Source: Leuctra nigra
Taxonomy: Eukaryota > Arthropoda > Insecta > Plecoptera > Leuctridae
NCBI GenBank assembly: GCA_934045905.1
Contig: OW203771.1
Coordinates: forward strand, 17,349,701-17,413,700
DNA length: 64,000 bases
Direction: 5' to 3'
Part shown: one piece after another, positions 53,601 through 64,000 of the stretch
Layout of the letters: every line of letters starts with the position of its first letter
Position numbering within the stretch: position 1 is the first letter of the stretch
Notes under the pieces: model-generated
Seen by the model: only the letters and a program-made list of their open reading frames with translations
Told to the model about the DNA's origin: nothing
The model's database searches: none
Position numbers and translations under genes: made by a program

Positions 53601-56184
53601 TTGTACGAGTATTCAGAACAGATCAATGAAAATAATTCCATAGCTTATAATAGTTTATTAGATTTACTTTGTCCTACAGACGTTTAGTGCCCGAAAATTA
53701 GTAAAATTATGGCACTAAAAATCTGTTGGACAATATAAAACTAATAACTCATTCTAGACTATGAAATTATTTTCATTGAACTGTTCTGAATACTCGTACA
53801 AAGCCCTATTTTTTTTACAATTACATTGGGTAAAGATATTGATAAAAATCGATTAAAAACTCTTCAAAGCCACACTCACTACTCAGCCCTCTTAAGCCCC
53901 AGACAAAAAGTAAAACATTAGCTAATGGCGTTTTCCATTGGGTTGCTCTCGGATCGAGCTAGATTTTGCCTCTGACGTCATGCTATGTACCAGAGCTGCT
54001 CTGGAACTGCTCCCAATGGAATACGAAAACGCTTTTTAATGGCGGGTTAGTTTATGTATCAAATGAGGTTAGATTTACTTTAACATCAATATTCGTGTAA
54101 TTACATCACTAAATTGTACGGCTGGGTGAATATATTATAAATACAATATTATTAATGAACTGTAACAAGTTATAAATATACTTATTGCTGGATTCATCAC
54201 TTATTCTCGTTAACAACGACGGCCAGTTATTTGAAATTTCTCGTTTTCGCGCCTTGCTCTCGACCGCTCCTTCGAAATATTCAGAGCGAGAAAGATCGAT
54301 CCGGGAGCGAGCGGTCTGCCAATGGAAAACGACAAAAGTGCTCCGGGAGCGATCTCGATTTCCCAATGGAATATGACTACCTGCTCCCGGAGCGCGCTGG
54401 AGCAGTACGGAGCACCCAATGGAAAACGCCATAACATGTTGCAGGTGGCTTGTGCTTGGGATGTCTCTACGTCCAGGGAATGCCCATGGAGTGTCCGAGA
54501 TGCGATGACGGCCATGGGAACTGGTATGGGCACGGAGGCGCGGTGTGTGGGAGGAACATGAAGGGGAATCTAATGACGTTCCCAAGCAGATGTCAGATGA
54601 GGAGGTTCAATTGCTTCTGCCCAGCGGATGGTAAGAATGATTTCTAGTTGTTAGGGGAAGATTGCCGGAATTGGACGGACGCCTTAAATGGATCCGGGCA
54701 TTATATTTATCTTCTGATTGTAGTCGTGGATAGGGCCGTAGAGTTTTTCATATCAAAAGTCGCATAACTTAACGCAACCTTACATATCCACGTCTAATCA
54801 GACGAGATGTGTACTATTAAGGCTCCGGTCCAATATCGGTAACTGAACCCTACTTAGGGTACTTGGGGTTTTGCTAAGTACTGAAAATTTTGTCTACTAT
54901 TGTCAACCAGCATCATCGGACAATATATAAAATTAAAATAATCTTCATTTACTAGATGATTAATATTTTGGCAACGTATATTAGTTCACCGCTTCAAACC
55001 AAATGTAGGGTAACCGTGTGGAATAAGGCCAAGCATGCAATAAGGCCAATTTTTAGTAAACAGCTAATATCTATCAAACTGCTATATTTTGGTGACAATA
55101 AAATTTTCAGTGCTTTGGGTCAGTATATAGAAGGTAAACATTGGAAAATTTCATTACAACTGCTGGGAAATTAATACCAATAAAAAATTAATGAAATATG
55201 TATTGTCGGATTTTCGACTCAAAAACAGAGGCAATGGTTTCCGATAAATTCACTACCATGTCTTTTATTTCAAATGTAAACGATTTAATTAGAGATTTTC
55301 TTTTTCATTCCATATTATGATATGTTTTACATCAAATGATCCACTTAAAGTCAAATTTTACAATTTTTCATAATTTTACATGTTACTTCTAACATATTTG
55401 GCCTTATTGTATGCATAGCTTGCAATATGGCCAATTTTAGGTTGTTTTGGTTTTTCCATTACAATTGTTGTAAGGCAAAACTATTTTTAATTTTCATAAT
55501 ACATCTGGCAAAATTTGGAGCATTTGAATTCAAATAATAAAAATATATTGCAGATAAACAAAAAAGGTAGCCTTATTCCACACGGTAACCATATTAAAAT
55601 TATATTAATAATCCAGTAATATCCACATAATTAACTGAACTGTGCTGTAAAAGAGGCAACAAGTAACTGTATTATATTGAGCTCTGTACTTTTATATGTG
55701 TTTTTGAATGGACGAGTCACGATTCGAAGTAATTATCAAGTCTAATATCTTACAGCGTACAGACGCGTGAGCTCCGGTCCTTGTCCAACTACAACTATGA
55801 AGCCCATGACTACATCAACTAAAATGAATCCTTCGACTACAATGAAGCCGCCGACAACGACTGTAATGATGCCTGGTACTACATCAACTACAAAGAAACC
55901 TGCAAATATGACAATGATGATGACTGGTACTACATCAACTACAATGAAACCTGCCACTTCAACAGTAATGATGACTGGTACTACATCAACTACAAAGAAA
56001 CCTGCAAATATGACAATGATGATGACTGGTGCTACATCAACTACAATGAAGACACCAACTACGACAATGATGATGAATGGTACTACATCAACTTCAAAGA
56101 AGCCACCAACTACGACAGTAATGATGACCCGCACGTCAACTAGAATGCCACCAATCGTATGCCCGTCAACGTCAATGTCAACGG
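50639..56184 (+). CDS. SP2: 5' part of an SP1 paralogue (signal peptide, Kazal-like module, Thr/Met-rich linker)
   Basis: Exons: 50639-50666 (MKFVFAICI, then a split Gly), 54445-54630 and 55756-56184, with the same phase-1 junctions as SP1. Exon 2 completes the signal peptide (G-L-C-L-G-C-L-Y-V-Q-G) and encodes a Kazal-like module with ECPRC, AVCGRNMKG, FPSRC and RFNC. Exon 3 encodes imperfect repeats of the type MMMTGTTSTTKKPA. The donor chosen (S-T-G|GTATTC) matches the end of the SP1 linker exon (A-T-G|GTAAGT) in phase and residues. No protease exons follow on this strand. Reading past the donor ends at a TAG at 56216. Either the gene is truncated or its protease part is the inverted SP3. 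Intron 1 holds the 91-bp satellite. Confidence 0.7.
50772..51163 (-). repeat. dispersed repeat, inverted partner of 9478-9858
   Basis: Reverse complement of 9478-9858. Shares TAACATTATCTATACGGCCC and ACGGCGTGTGACGTACAGC blocks on the appropriate strands. Confidence 0.65.
51393..53310 (+). repeat. 91-bp satellite of tRNA-like (SINE head) units, about 21 copies
   Basis: Each unit has an A-box-like TGGCTGAGTGGTAACGC, CTTGTATTCCGGAGGCCC and a B box GGGTTCGATTCCCG, followed by CGGTACACAGAACGTTCTCC and AAGTAACGGAACA. Most units are identical apart from GT/GC before GGTAC and GG/AT/CT after AACA. 91 is not a multiple of 3 and no stop is created on minus, giving three very long antisense frames that are not genes. 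The first unit is preceded by TGCTCGTTTATGAACG, an F2-type end; the last continues into a SINE body. Confidence 0.92.
53249..53512 (+). mobile_element. tRNA-derived SINE, source copy for the satellite
   Basis: Head TTGGCTGAGTGGTAACGC..GGTTCGATTCCCG; body CTTCCTGACTGAGGTTTTTT, CAGTCGACAGGCAAGTGCTG, a C-rich stretch; end GAACAGTGCGACGTTAAGACG. The same 3' end (CAGAACAGTGCGACGTTAA) is at 50727-50746, and a related minus copy is at 11860-12067. Confidence 0.7.
53513..53893. mobile_element. fold-back element, inverted partner of 59896-60284
   Basis: Left GTAGTGAGTTTGACCTTGAA, right ACACTCACTACTCAGCCC; internal arms GGCTTTGTACGAGTATTCAG and complement, CTACAGACGTTTAGTGCC and GGCACTAAAAATCTG. As a whole it is the reverse complement of 59896-60284. 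Confidence 0.75.
53936..54431. mobile_element. MITE with TAA duplication, ending just before the SP2 exon 2 acceptor
   Basis: TGGCGTTTTCCATTGGG(T)TGCTC on the left and GAGCACCCAATGGAAAACGC on the right, flanked by TAA (53933-53935 and 54432-54434). It ends 13 bp before exon 2. CTCCCGGAGCG and CCAATGG motifs recur inside. PIF/Harbinger-like TSD. Confidence 0.7.
55008..55590. mobile_element. MITE with GGTAACCGTGTGGAATAAGG termini (SP2 intron 2)
   Basis: GGTAACCGTGTGGAATAAGGC at 55009 and GCCTTATTCCACACGGTAACC ending at 55590 are inverted repeats with one mismatch. GCAATAAGGCCAA and TTGGCCTTATTG pair internally. Non-coding. Confidence 0.75.
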
Positions 56185-56268
56185 GTATTCCAAGTACTAC
56201 TCACGGAAGATGGTAGTCGTCAACACCTGCAACCGTATTGTTGCAGTAGAATGATCATAATTACATGT

Positions 56269-56480
56269 ACACTCGACAATTCATAAAACGGTATTTGAAC
56301 GAAACGGATTGGCTGCTGGTCAGGTTCATTGAAAATCAATCCTTGTTATTATCAATGAAATCAGAGCTCACCTACTAGAGGTAGATGCCGAGTAAGTATA
56401 GACTTCATCAGATGATGCAATCATATTTTTTTCAGACAATCCATTTGTTTCAAATACCGTTTTATGAATTGTCGAGTGTA
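56269..56480. mobile_element. fold-back MITE, related to 6235-6463
   Basis: TACACTCGACAATTCATAAA pairs with TTTATGAATTGTCGAGTGTA, and GGTATTTGAA with TTCAAATACC. About 85 bp after the SP2 linker donor. Confidence 0.7.
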
Positions 56481-56730
56481 CCTACTTGGAAATATTATTA
56501 CACCAACACAAGAAAAATGTACACACATATCACATGATAAGCATCTATTATGGAGAATATTTAGAGTTTTAGACATTCTTCGTGTTATAAATTGATTTTC
56601 ATGCTATTTTTTTTATGTTTACACTGGCAAAATATAAATCGGTATGTGAAAATATTTGAATGCTGGTAGGGATCTTCTTTGTCAAACGTTCCATATTATG
56701 ATGTCGTGGACGTTTTCGGAACCATCGTGT

Positions 56731-56863
56731 AATGAATTGGCAGTGGTGACGGTTTGTTCCGATGAATGTGCTGGTGGCCCTGATAAGGGCCGTTCGCGCC
56801 GTCGCCAGAAGATGACACACCAGCACATTCATCGGAACAAACCGTCACCACTGCCAATTCGTT
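56731..56863. repeat. long hairpin
   Basis: Arms of about 46 bp: AATGAATTGGCAGTGGTGAC..ATGTGCTGGTG and complement, identical except at the tips, with a GC-rich centre (GGCCGTTCGCGCCGTCG). Confidence 0.75.
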
Positions 56864-56999
56864 CCATATTATTTTCAACATCTACTAGAGCTAAATGCCG
56901 AGTTAGCATAGACTAACGTCTGAAGGTGCGATCAAATCATTTTCAGACAATTCGATTACTTGAAATACAGTTTTATGTTTTGTCAAGTGTAGGTACTAC

Positions 57000-57639
57000 C
57001 CATATTTTACAATTTGAATATGTGTTTTATTTTGATATTAATTTTAAAGTTTAATTTTAATGTGGGATGGGGTTAATGTTAAATTCCTACTATTTAATAA
57101 TTTGTTTAAAATTCAAATTACTATAAATACAACAAACATTTTATATTAAAAAGGATGAAAGCATTTAGTTCCTGTGTGATTATTAAAGGGTATTCCAGGG
57201 GCACCACGTGACTAAACATATAAAACACGAAATTGGCCGTACGGTTGGCACAAGAGGAAGATAACGTATTTTCATCATTCTATAAGTGATTCTACAACCC
57301 ACTTTCACCTCCAATATTTTGGTCCCGAAAATATTTTGACGAAATATTGCTGTTGCATTGAAACAACGCCAGCGTTCGTGTAACTTAAATTTGTCAACAG
57401 TCGATCGACACGTCATAGTCAATCGACTACGAAGCCGAGTCAATGATAATCTCTCATAAGTGTTGTCGATCATTTGCCAAGCAAAGTTATACTTATACGA
57501 TCGCAGTGCAGTCTATGGCTGAAGTAGGCGCTGAAGTTTGTGAATAGCGAAAGTCCTTTTTTGCTCGTAGTAACTTTTTACAACCTGCAAACTCTTAATT
57601 GAACCTTTTATGAACGAATTTATTTCCCGTGACGGGTAT
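57000..57639. other. 3' flank between SP2 and SP3
   Basis: No exon supported. The complement of TTTATT at 57619-57624 gives an AATAAA about 20 nt past the SP3 stop, a likely poly(A) signal. Confidence 0.45.
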
Positions 57640-60600
57640 TTAATTCCTTTTAAATGGCAGATCATACTTTTTCGTGGTTAATTTCAAATCTGTTGACAAA
57701 TTCACATCAACAAGCTTCTTATTCGTCATATTATCAAGGATCCACTTCATGAAGCTCCCAACTCTTGTATAAACACCGGGAAAAGACGAGCCACAATCCG
57801 CACCGTAGGACACGACTCCATATTGTGTCATTCTGTTCGTGGTGCCCCTTCCCGAGCGTGTGAGCGGTCCGCCACTGTCCCCCTGACAGGATCCTTTACC
57901 CGCGAAGCCACCGGCGCACATCTGTCCAGGCCCAATGGAGGTAGAGTAGAAGCTGTACTTGGCGCTGCATTGTGCGTTGGACACCACGGGAATTTCCACG
58001 CTTTGGAGAACGTCTGGTATTGTTGTGTCTAGAAGTGAAAAGTTCATAGAATGAAGGAGACATGTAAGGAAATTTTCTTTATTTATGGACCCCTAACTAG
58101 AATTTAAAAGTCGATCTACGATTGACGTTATGGCGACGGGCGTGTTATGACAGGTTTCCATCATGGGGAGGGCATTTTTTCGAATATAAACATTTTAAAA
58201 ACAATTCTGGGATGCTTAAATTACAACAGTAAATTCCTTATTTTTGCCCAGCATGGCGCTTTTTTAATTTAAATAATTTTTAAGTGATTCTCGGACACTA
58301 AACTTAATTTTGTATGGTGAATTGGGGGGGGGGGGTTAGCCTGCTCGAGTGGGGGGGGGGGGGGTAATCCCCCCATCCACCCTTCCTACGCGCCTGAATG
58401 GCATCGCAATATAAAATTAACATTCTTTACGATCCATCACAGTTGCATTGTGGGAGACCTTATTGAATTTCCCATACATTCCCGGACATTCCAGTTCCGT
58501 CACTTCCGTGGCCGTTACGTCAGTTGTAGGTAAGCCTTAATGTTGAAAGAGAAATAACATATTTCGTTTATTCATATTTTCAAATGTTAATTTGTAGCAT
58601 TTTACAAATCTCCTATTGTTCGTATCTCTTTCTGACATATTGTAACAAGTTTCTATTCACCGTAAAATCATGATTATTTCATTCATTGCTCCATTTCTTG
58701 TTTTTTAACACATTTAGTTTTCAAAATGTCTCTTTGAATCAGTAAACCTAATTGATTAACCATTTATGTTTCTAAATCTACTTTTGCCAACTGAAAGCTG
58801 CTATTCGCACAATAAAGATCAGCTCTGCACTCTAGTGGTAGAGATGTGGTACTAGAGGAAGGGTGTATGCATTCAATTCTCCATAAGGAACGTGTAGAGT
58901 TTGGATACATCTACTTCATACACTATTAAACATAGAACCTTCAAAAAAGTAACGAGTATAGAAAAGATGATGCTTTATCGATCTGTCACCTCAGAATTTT
59001 TCTCCGAGGTTAAATTGCAGCGTAATAATCATGCAAACATGAAATTCATCAGCCAATCAGAGGACAGGAAATGGTCCAACGGACCAATCAGGCTACAGTA
59101 TAAGCCGTATTTGCTTCATACGGAAAGTTATTTTAGAATTATTTAGACACAAAAAAGACATTTCTGATGTGACAGATCGAAAAAGCATAATCTTTTCTAT
59201 ACTCATTACAATTTTTATGGTTCTATGTTAAATAGTGTATGAAGTAGAGGTATCCAAACTCTACAGGTACCTTATGGAGAATTGAATGCGTACACCCTTC
59301 CTCAAGTACACATTTCTACCACCAGAGTGCAGAGCGGAAGCTTTATTTAGCGAATTACATTGATGGTACTTTAAGTTTCAATTATCTCACCATTCTTATC
59401 CAAGAGGCCCCAGCCTGTTACAGTCATCATCAGTCCATCAAGATCCCTCATTTGTTCGCTCATCCCAACAGGCAGGCAGATCGGTTTGATGGATGCTGTA
59501 GAAAACACACACAGTTCTATGGTCGGTGACAGGCAAAGATGAACCCGCGCTAGCATGGGCCGCTCTATACCTGGCAATGCTAATCTGGGTTCATCTATGC
59601 CTGTCCCCGACCGTAGTCAACTCTTCTATCCGAATTACAAGAGAAAGGGAATTGAATCGTTATGAAAAGTCTATTTAAGACGGAGAAACTCAAAACTTCA
59701 ACAAACTTACAGGGAACTTTCGAATTCACACAAGTTGCATAAACTAACACTTTCGTCATTATCTATATTTTTTCTTAGAAGCGGAATAACATTTACAAAA
59801 AAATTGTTTATAAATCGGATCGGAAATATTATCAAAATAATAGAAATAAACAGATATTATATACAAAGATATAAAATAAACAGATTCTATTCTCTTAAGA
59901 GGGCTGAGTAGTGAGCGTGGCCTTGAATAGTTTTTTAACGATTTTTTATCAATATCTTTTGCCAATGTAATTGTTAACAAAATAGGGCTTTGTACGAGTA
60001 TTCAGAACAGTTAAATGAAAATAATTCAATAGTTTGGAATAAGTTATTAGTTTTATTTTGTCCAACAGATGTTTAGTGCCATAATTTTACTAATTTTCGG
60101 GCACTAAACGTCTGTAGGACAAAGTAAATCTAATAAACCATTACAAGCTATGGAATTATTTTTATTGAACTGTTCTGAATACTCGTACAAAGCCTTATTT
60201 TATTAGCAATTATATTGGTAAAAGATTTGATAAAAATCGATTAAAAAACTCTTCAAGGTCAAACTCACTATCCAGTCGTCATAAGTATAATAACTATCTT
60301 TCTTGATAGAATGTCATTATTTTATTTCATACTATTTCTGTCATTGTTTCTTAGATATTTTTTTTACATCTCTATTAAAAATACGATTAAACTATTGACG
60401 AATTGTATGTCCCTCAACAAAATAAACGATATTGAAATATGTTACCATAGCAACCAGTGTTATGCACTACCCTATGGTGTCCCTGCTTTCTCTCCTACTC
60501 ACGTGTGTCGTAAGTCACTGCCCTGCTGAGTGTCAGCAACGCAATGTCGTAGCCGATCTTCCAGTCCGTGTATCTGGGATGCTGGATGATCTCAGAGACC

Positions 60601-63460
60601 GGGATGTCTTGCGGCTCGGCTGCGCACACGCGCTTCTTGTTCACTTCTGCGCAGTCCGGTGATCCCGACAGATCGTACTCGCCGAGACGAGCGACAATCC
60701 TGGAGCAACAGTTGTCCGTACAGTCAGGTACAAGATCAGGAAACAAGACGTTAAGAGGCCTTTAGGAAGCAAACGGGAAAAAGCACTGTTCTTCGAAGTG
60801 ATTTTCTTAAATTTTGTCTTCCCACTAAATAATTTCAAAAAATCAGATAGTAACGACCCATAACAGCCTAATAGACTAAATATTGCCAAACACTGGAGTA
60901 CTTTATGACCTCTGGTACGTCCTCAAAGTTTTAAATACGATTATTTTACCTCAAATATCGTATTTAACATTTTGAGGTCGTACAAGAGGTCATAATGAAC
61001 TCCAGTGAGCGGCATTGTTTAGTCTATTAGGCTGTTGTGGGTTGTTACTATCTGATTTTTTAAAATTATTTAGTGGGAAGACAAATTTTCAAAAAAACTT
61101 TCTGACGAACCGTGCGATTCCCGTTCACTTCCGTTCGCCTCTTAAAAGGGAAGGAATATGCATGTTTTATAAAAACTACATTCCAAAATAACGACATATT
61201 TGTTGGTAAAGTGTCAATTTTCATTCTTAAGGTGGCTGTATATCACGTGACTTTTTAACCAAAAAGCTACACATTTTCTATTGGTAGGGTTCAGTTTAGC
61301 AAAGACTCTCCCTCATTAGATAAGTTAGGACACATCTGTTGTAACTAATCTACGCAGAAAAGAACTGCGAAAATAACATATTAGATGATTTTACTTCCTT
61401 GCACCTAAATATATTCTCAAATCAAGACCTGAAGTTGAAGGAAATTCTACGAGTTGCCAAGAACAGCAAACATTACTCTAATAAAAAGGCACATAGGTAT
61501 GCATCACAAACCTGACGCAATGTCAGAATGTATAACATGCGCTCTTTCTTCCTCTTTCCAACGAAATGTTGAGATATTAATTATATCCACTATTATGAAT
61601 GTAATGGTTAAACGAACAGCACTTGGTTTTGACAGTCTTCACACGCGTACGTATACACGATATTTGTGTTGTTTTTATTATAAATCACTGCAAAATTAAA
61701 TAATATTGACTGAAAATATTGATAAGCTCCAGTATGCAGTGAATATCCTTCATAAATCACCTTGGATTACTCAACATGAACGATGTAAGGTATGTACTCA
61801 TAGGTAACTATTTCTTTTGATCGGATGTAGAGAAATAAAGTCACGTGATATACAGCCACCTTAAATATGAAAATTAAATCTAGTGGACATTTTGGGAAAA
61901 TGGTATTCCTGTCGAGTGATGCCATATTTTATTGTAACCATGGCTACATCATAGTGGGTTGATAAAATGGTATTGCAACATCATAGTTTATGGATGAAAA
62001 TTAACACTTTTGAGGGGAAAAATAGTGTGTTTTACCAACATGATGCTCTTTTAAAATATTTTATTTTAAATGCATTAAAAAATGTATGCATAATCCCTTT
62101 CTGTACCTCAGAGGTAGAAGGCCGGAAGTCAACTTTCTTGATTTTGTGTTGCACACTTTGTAATGATGTAACAAAGCTCTATCGTTTGCCATTATACCAA
62201 TGTCCAAAATGCAGTTTTCGAAGCAATCTCCTACACAATGACTCATATCACCATTACAAACACGATTGGATGACAGCGGAATCACTGGCTAAGGTCACCT
62301 CGGAAACATTGAAATGTACTTCCGGCCTTCTACCTCTGATGTACCACTCACGTGAGAGGAGACGTGAAGCCGGACGTGCAGTGCGCAGCCGTGAGCACGT
62401 GGCGCGAGCTGATCAATGATCCGTCGCAGGAGAAAGTGATCGCGGTCTCGTCTGATGACGAACATAACAGACATCTCACTTCACACTTATTCTTCATTAC
62501 GAGAAGGTTATTTTCATTGCCACTGATATAAAAACAATATGTGCTCTTTAGGATAAAATTTAAAAACAAAATCAATGAATCCCACTTATGCCACCAAATG
62601 TGAAATTAAAACACATTTTAAGGTTAGTAAATAGCGTTCTCCTTTAATACAAGTTAGTGATCGTCTTTCATTTAGATTACCTATACCTTCGCAGAATAGT
62701 CAATTGATTGCGGTAAATTACGAAAAAGCCTTCGGTGAAGGGCGGCAGCGGGATCGATCGAGAACTTCCGGAGTATAAGTGCAATATTATATAACCCTTG
62801 AGAAAATGGTCCTCACATACAGATTCAACGGTTTGTAGGATCTTTTTTTTTAAATTCATACAAATCACTTGTACACATACAGCTCACAGGCTACTTGCAA
62901 TCATAATTGCAATGTTTGTAATGATAGTCTAGTTAGTTGATTTGCATCCATACTGTTGTGAAAACAGGCGCGTAGGAACTAAAATTGCAAGGGGGAGATA
63001 TACTAGTTTCCACAAAGACAATTGGGGGTCCGGGGGGGGGGGCAGCTAAATGCGGGTCCGAGGCGCACAGTCCCGGAATTTTTTTCAATGTTAGGCATGC
63101 ATTTGGTACATTTCTACAAGATTTTAACACTTTTTAAGCATATTTTTATCTTGTCATATAAATGTATAAGAACATAGGGAGGGGAATTGAATCCGATGGG
63201 GTGGAGTTTCCCCTCATTCCCCTCCCCACACTTCCTACGCGCCTGTGTGAAAAGACGCATATTCCGCGTAACGCAGCTCGTGAGTCAATACAAATGCTTC
63301 TTACTCTCTGTGATGTCGAGGAACACCATCCACGGATGTCTCAGGAGCCCAGCATCCTGCCCGTTTGTGATCCGGGCAGACTTGCTGGTCGCCTGCCCGC
63401 ACTGGGCAGCGTTGATCAGCCCGATGTTGGGGTGATTTGACACGTCGACGCTTGACACTT
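57640..63460 (-). CDS. SP3: S1A serine protease domain with intact triad, 5' part missing
   Basis: Minus-strand exons: 63460-63305, 62451-62352, 60699-60503, 59495-59391 and 58028-57640 (stop). Junction phases match SP1 exons 4-8, and the His exon is 100 nt in both. Motifs: activation site KSAR|ITNGQ; TAAHC; GYDIALL; TGWG; KGSCQGDSGGPL; PGVYTRVG. Triad His/Asp/Ser is intact. Residue 189 (six before Ser) is Gly rather than Asp, with Gly at 216 and 226, so trypsin-like specificity is unlikely. After the usual end there is a tail of about 25 residues, rich in Lys and Asp. The first exon starts in phase 1 (E-V-S-S-V-D-V) like SP1 exon 4, so signal, Kazal and linker exons are expected upstream. 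They lie beyond 64000, or are the SP2 exons displaced by an inversion. Expected to be a secreted zymogen. Confidence 0.85.
58190..58396. repeat. MITE remnant with G-tracts, ending CCTACGCGCCTG (SP3 intron)
   Basis: Contains ATTCTGGGATGCTTAAATTA, two poly-G runs (about 58326-58336 and 58352-58363) and ends CTTCCTACGCGCCTG. Same family as 25310-25492. Confidence 0.5.
58812..59341. mobile_element. fold-back element (SP3 intron)
   Basis: Arms of about 170 bp: AGCTCTGCACTCTAGTGGTAG, CATTCAATTCTCCATAAGG, GAGTTTGGATACATCTAC, CGAGTATAGAAAAGATGATG and their complements to 59341. The centre is about 165 bp. Confidence 0.75.
59896..60284. mobile_element. fold-back element, inverted partner of 53513-53893
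   Basis: Starts AAGAGGGCTGAGTAGTGAGC and ends AAACTCACTATCCAGTCGTC. Internal arms as in the partner copy. Lies in the SP3 intron between the Asp and TGWG exons. Confidence 0.75.
60763..61146. mobile_element. fold-back MITE, second copy of the 12097-12700 family
   Basis: TAAGAGGCCTTTAGGAAGC at the left and CGTTCGCCTCTTAA at the right. Shares the TCAGATAGTAACGACCCATA, GACCTCTGGTACG and TAAATACGATTATTTT blocks. The site occupied by a nested MITE in the first copy is empty here (CAGCCTAATAGAC). Confidence 0.7.
61228..61865. mobile_element. MITE with TTAAGGTGGCTGTATATCAC termini (SP3 intron)
   Basis: TTAAGGTGGCTGTATATCAC followed by GTGACTT, and at the other end AAGTCACGTGATATACAGCC followed by ACCTTAA, form 27-bp inverted repeats starting and ending in TTAA. 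The interior does not fold back and has no supported ORF. Confidence 0.75.
62102..62346. mobile_element. fold-back MITE next to the SP3 His exon
   Basis: TACCTCAGAGGTAGAAGGCC and GGCCTTCTACCTCTGATGTA pair. The right half is related to 19775-19885 beside the SP1 His exon. Confidence 0.6.
62965..63245. mobile_element. hAT-type MITE with perfect 8-bp TSD (SP3 intron)
   Basis: CAGGCGCGTAGGAA...TTCCTACGCGCCTG, flanked by TGTGAAAA on both sides (62957-62964 and 63246-63253). Contains a G-run at about 63031-63040. It defines the borders of a family also seen at 27682, 44542-44843 and 58190-58396. Confidence 0.85.
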
Positions 63461-63503
63461 CTGATAGAAAGAGAAGAACTTTCACGTTAGAATCCGAGGT
63501 CAT

Positions 63504-64000
63504 GTATCATTGAATACCACCAGGCTTTGGAGGGGGTTGAGGAGGGAGGGGGGGGGGGGGCACAAAAATTAAGGATACAGAGAAATAACGCTGTACTAAG
63601 TCCATTTAAAAAAAATAGTTTAAAGTGTAATCTTGCAGTGATTTTTATGCACTTTCAGAATATACCCCCGGTTTTTAGAAAATATTGCCACAAAGTCTTA
63701 TAAAACGCAATTGAAATATCGATTTGTATGGAAGATAGATACAAGTTTCAACATAAAACTTCGTTTATCTCAGTGTCATTCGAATGTTACATATAGTGTT
63801 CTTTGCCTAGGTACCCTTCAAATGTCAAAAACTAAACCCCTTACTACTCCAGTAAGGGGATTTATTTAAAGTTTTAAAACACGAATTTAAATGACCACTT
63901 TATGATGTGCCGACCAATACATAAACATTATTTAAATATAATGTACTTTTCTGAAACACATGTTATTAGTTTTATAAGATTAGTATTCTGGTAAGATGCA
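63504..64000. other. upstream flank or intron of SP3
   Basis: No exon supported on either strand. Contains a G-run at about 63549-63560. Confidence 0.4.

Noticed and set aside
54185..54561. Short ORFs on both strands before SP2 exon 2
   Set aside because: They fall within the TAA-flanked MITE 53936-54431.
55742..56134. 130-aa minus-strand ORF
   Set aside because: Antisense of the SP2 Thr/Met-rich linker exon.

Overview
Eukaryotic, almost certainly insect, genomic DNA, possibly hemipteran (low confidence at order level). It is AT-rich with small exons, GT-AG introns, very dense fold-back/MITE-type repeats, SINE and LINE remnants. I rebuilt the genes by joining exons through splice sites whose phases agree; these models come from reading the sequence and have not been tested against transcripts.

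Layout. (1) 1-7.1 kb: tandem odorant receptor (OR, 7tm_6) genes on +. The window opens on the last codons of one OR (1-35), followed by a complete 8-exon OR (OR1, 1147-7126, 464 aa). Dead copies of the first exon lie at about 484-571 and 7580-7649. (2) 7.7-15.4 kb: mostly repeats. (3) 15481-25149 +: SP1, a complete 8-exon secreted protein of 675 aa. It has a signal peptide, a Kazal-like cysteine module, a long Met/Pro/Ser/Thr repeat linker and an S1A protease domain whose catalytic Ser is Gly and whose activation site lacks Arg, so it is a protease homologue. Immediately before exon 6 is a 19-copy, 83-bp array that repeats the exon's own splice acceptor and start. (4) 25.2-28.2 kb: LINE and MITE remnants. 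(5) 28255-46513 +: OR2, an 8-exon OR (493 aa) whose introns hold a LINE, nested Helitron-like and fold-back elements, and a second array (14 x 56 bp) that again repeats an exon's acceptor and start. (6) 46.6-50.6 kb: nested fold-back elements. (7) 50639-56184 +: SP2, the 5' half of an SP1 paralogue (signal exon, Kazal-like exon, Thr/Met-rich linker). Its first intron holds a 21-copy, 91-bp satellite built from a SINE tRNA-like head fused to a transposon end. (8) 63460-57640 -: SP3, five exons of an S1A protease with an intact triad, whose 5' part is missing or outside the window. SP2 and SP3 together look like one gene split by an inversion or by misassembly.

How the genes relate. OR and SP1-type genes alternate. 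ORs are membrane chemoreceptor subunits that work with Orco. SP1-3 would be secreted; SP1 is likely non-catalytic (binding, cofactor or regulatory role), while SP3 keeps the residues for catalysis but has Gly where trypsins have Asp189. No bacterial, viral or CRISPR content was seen.
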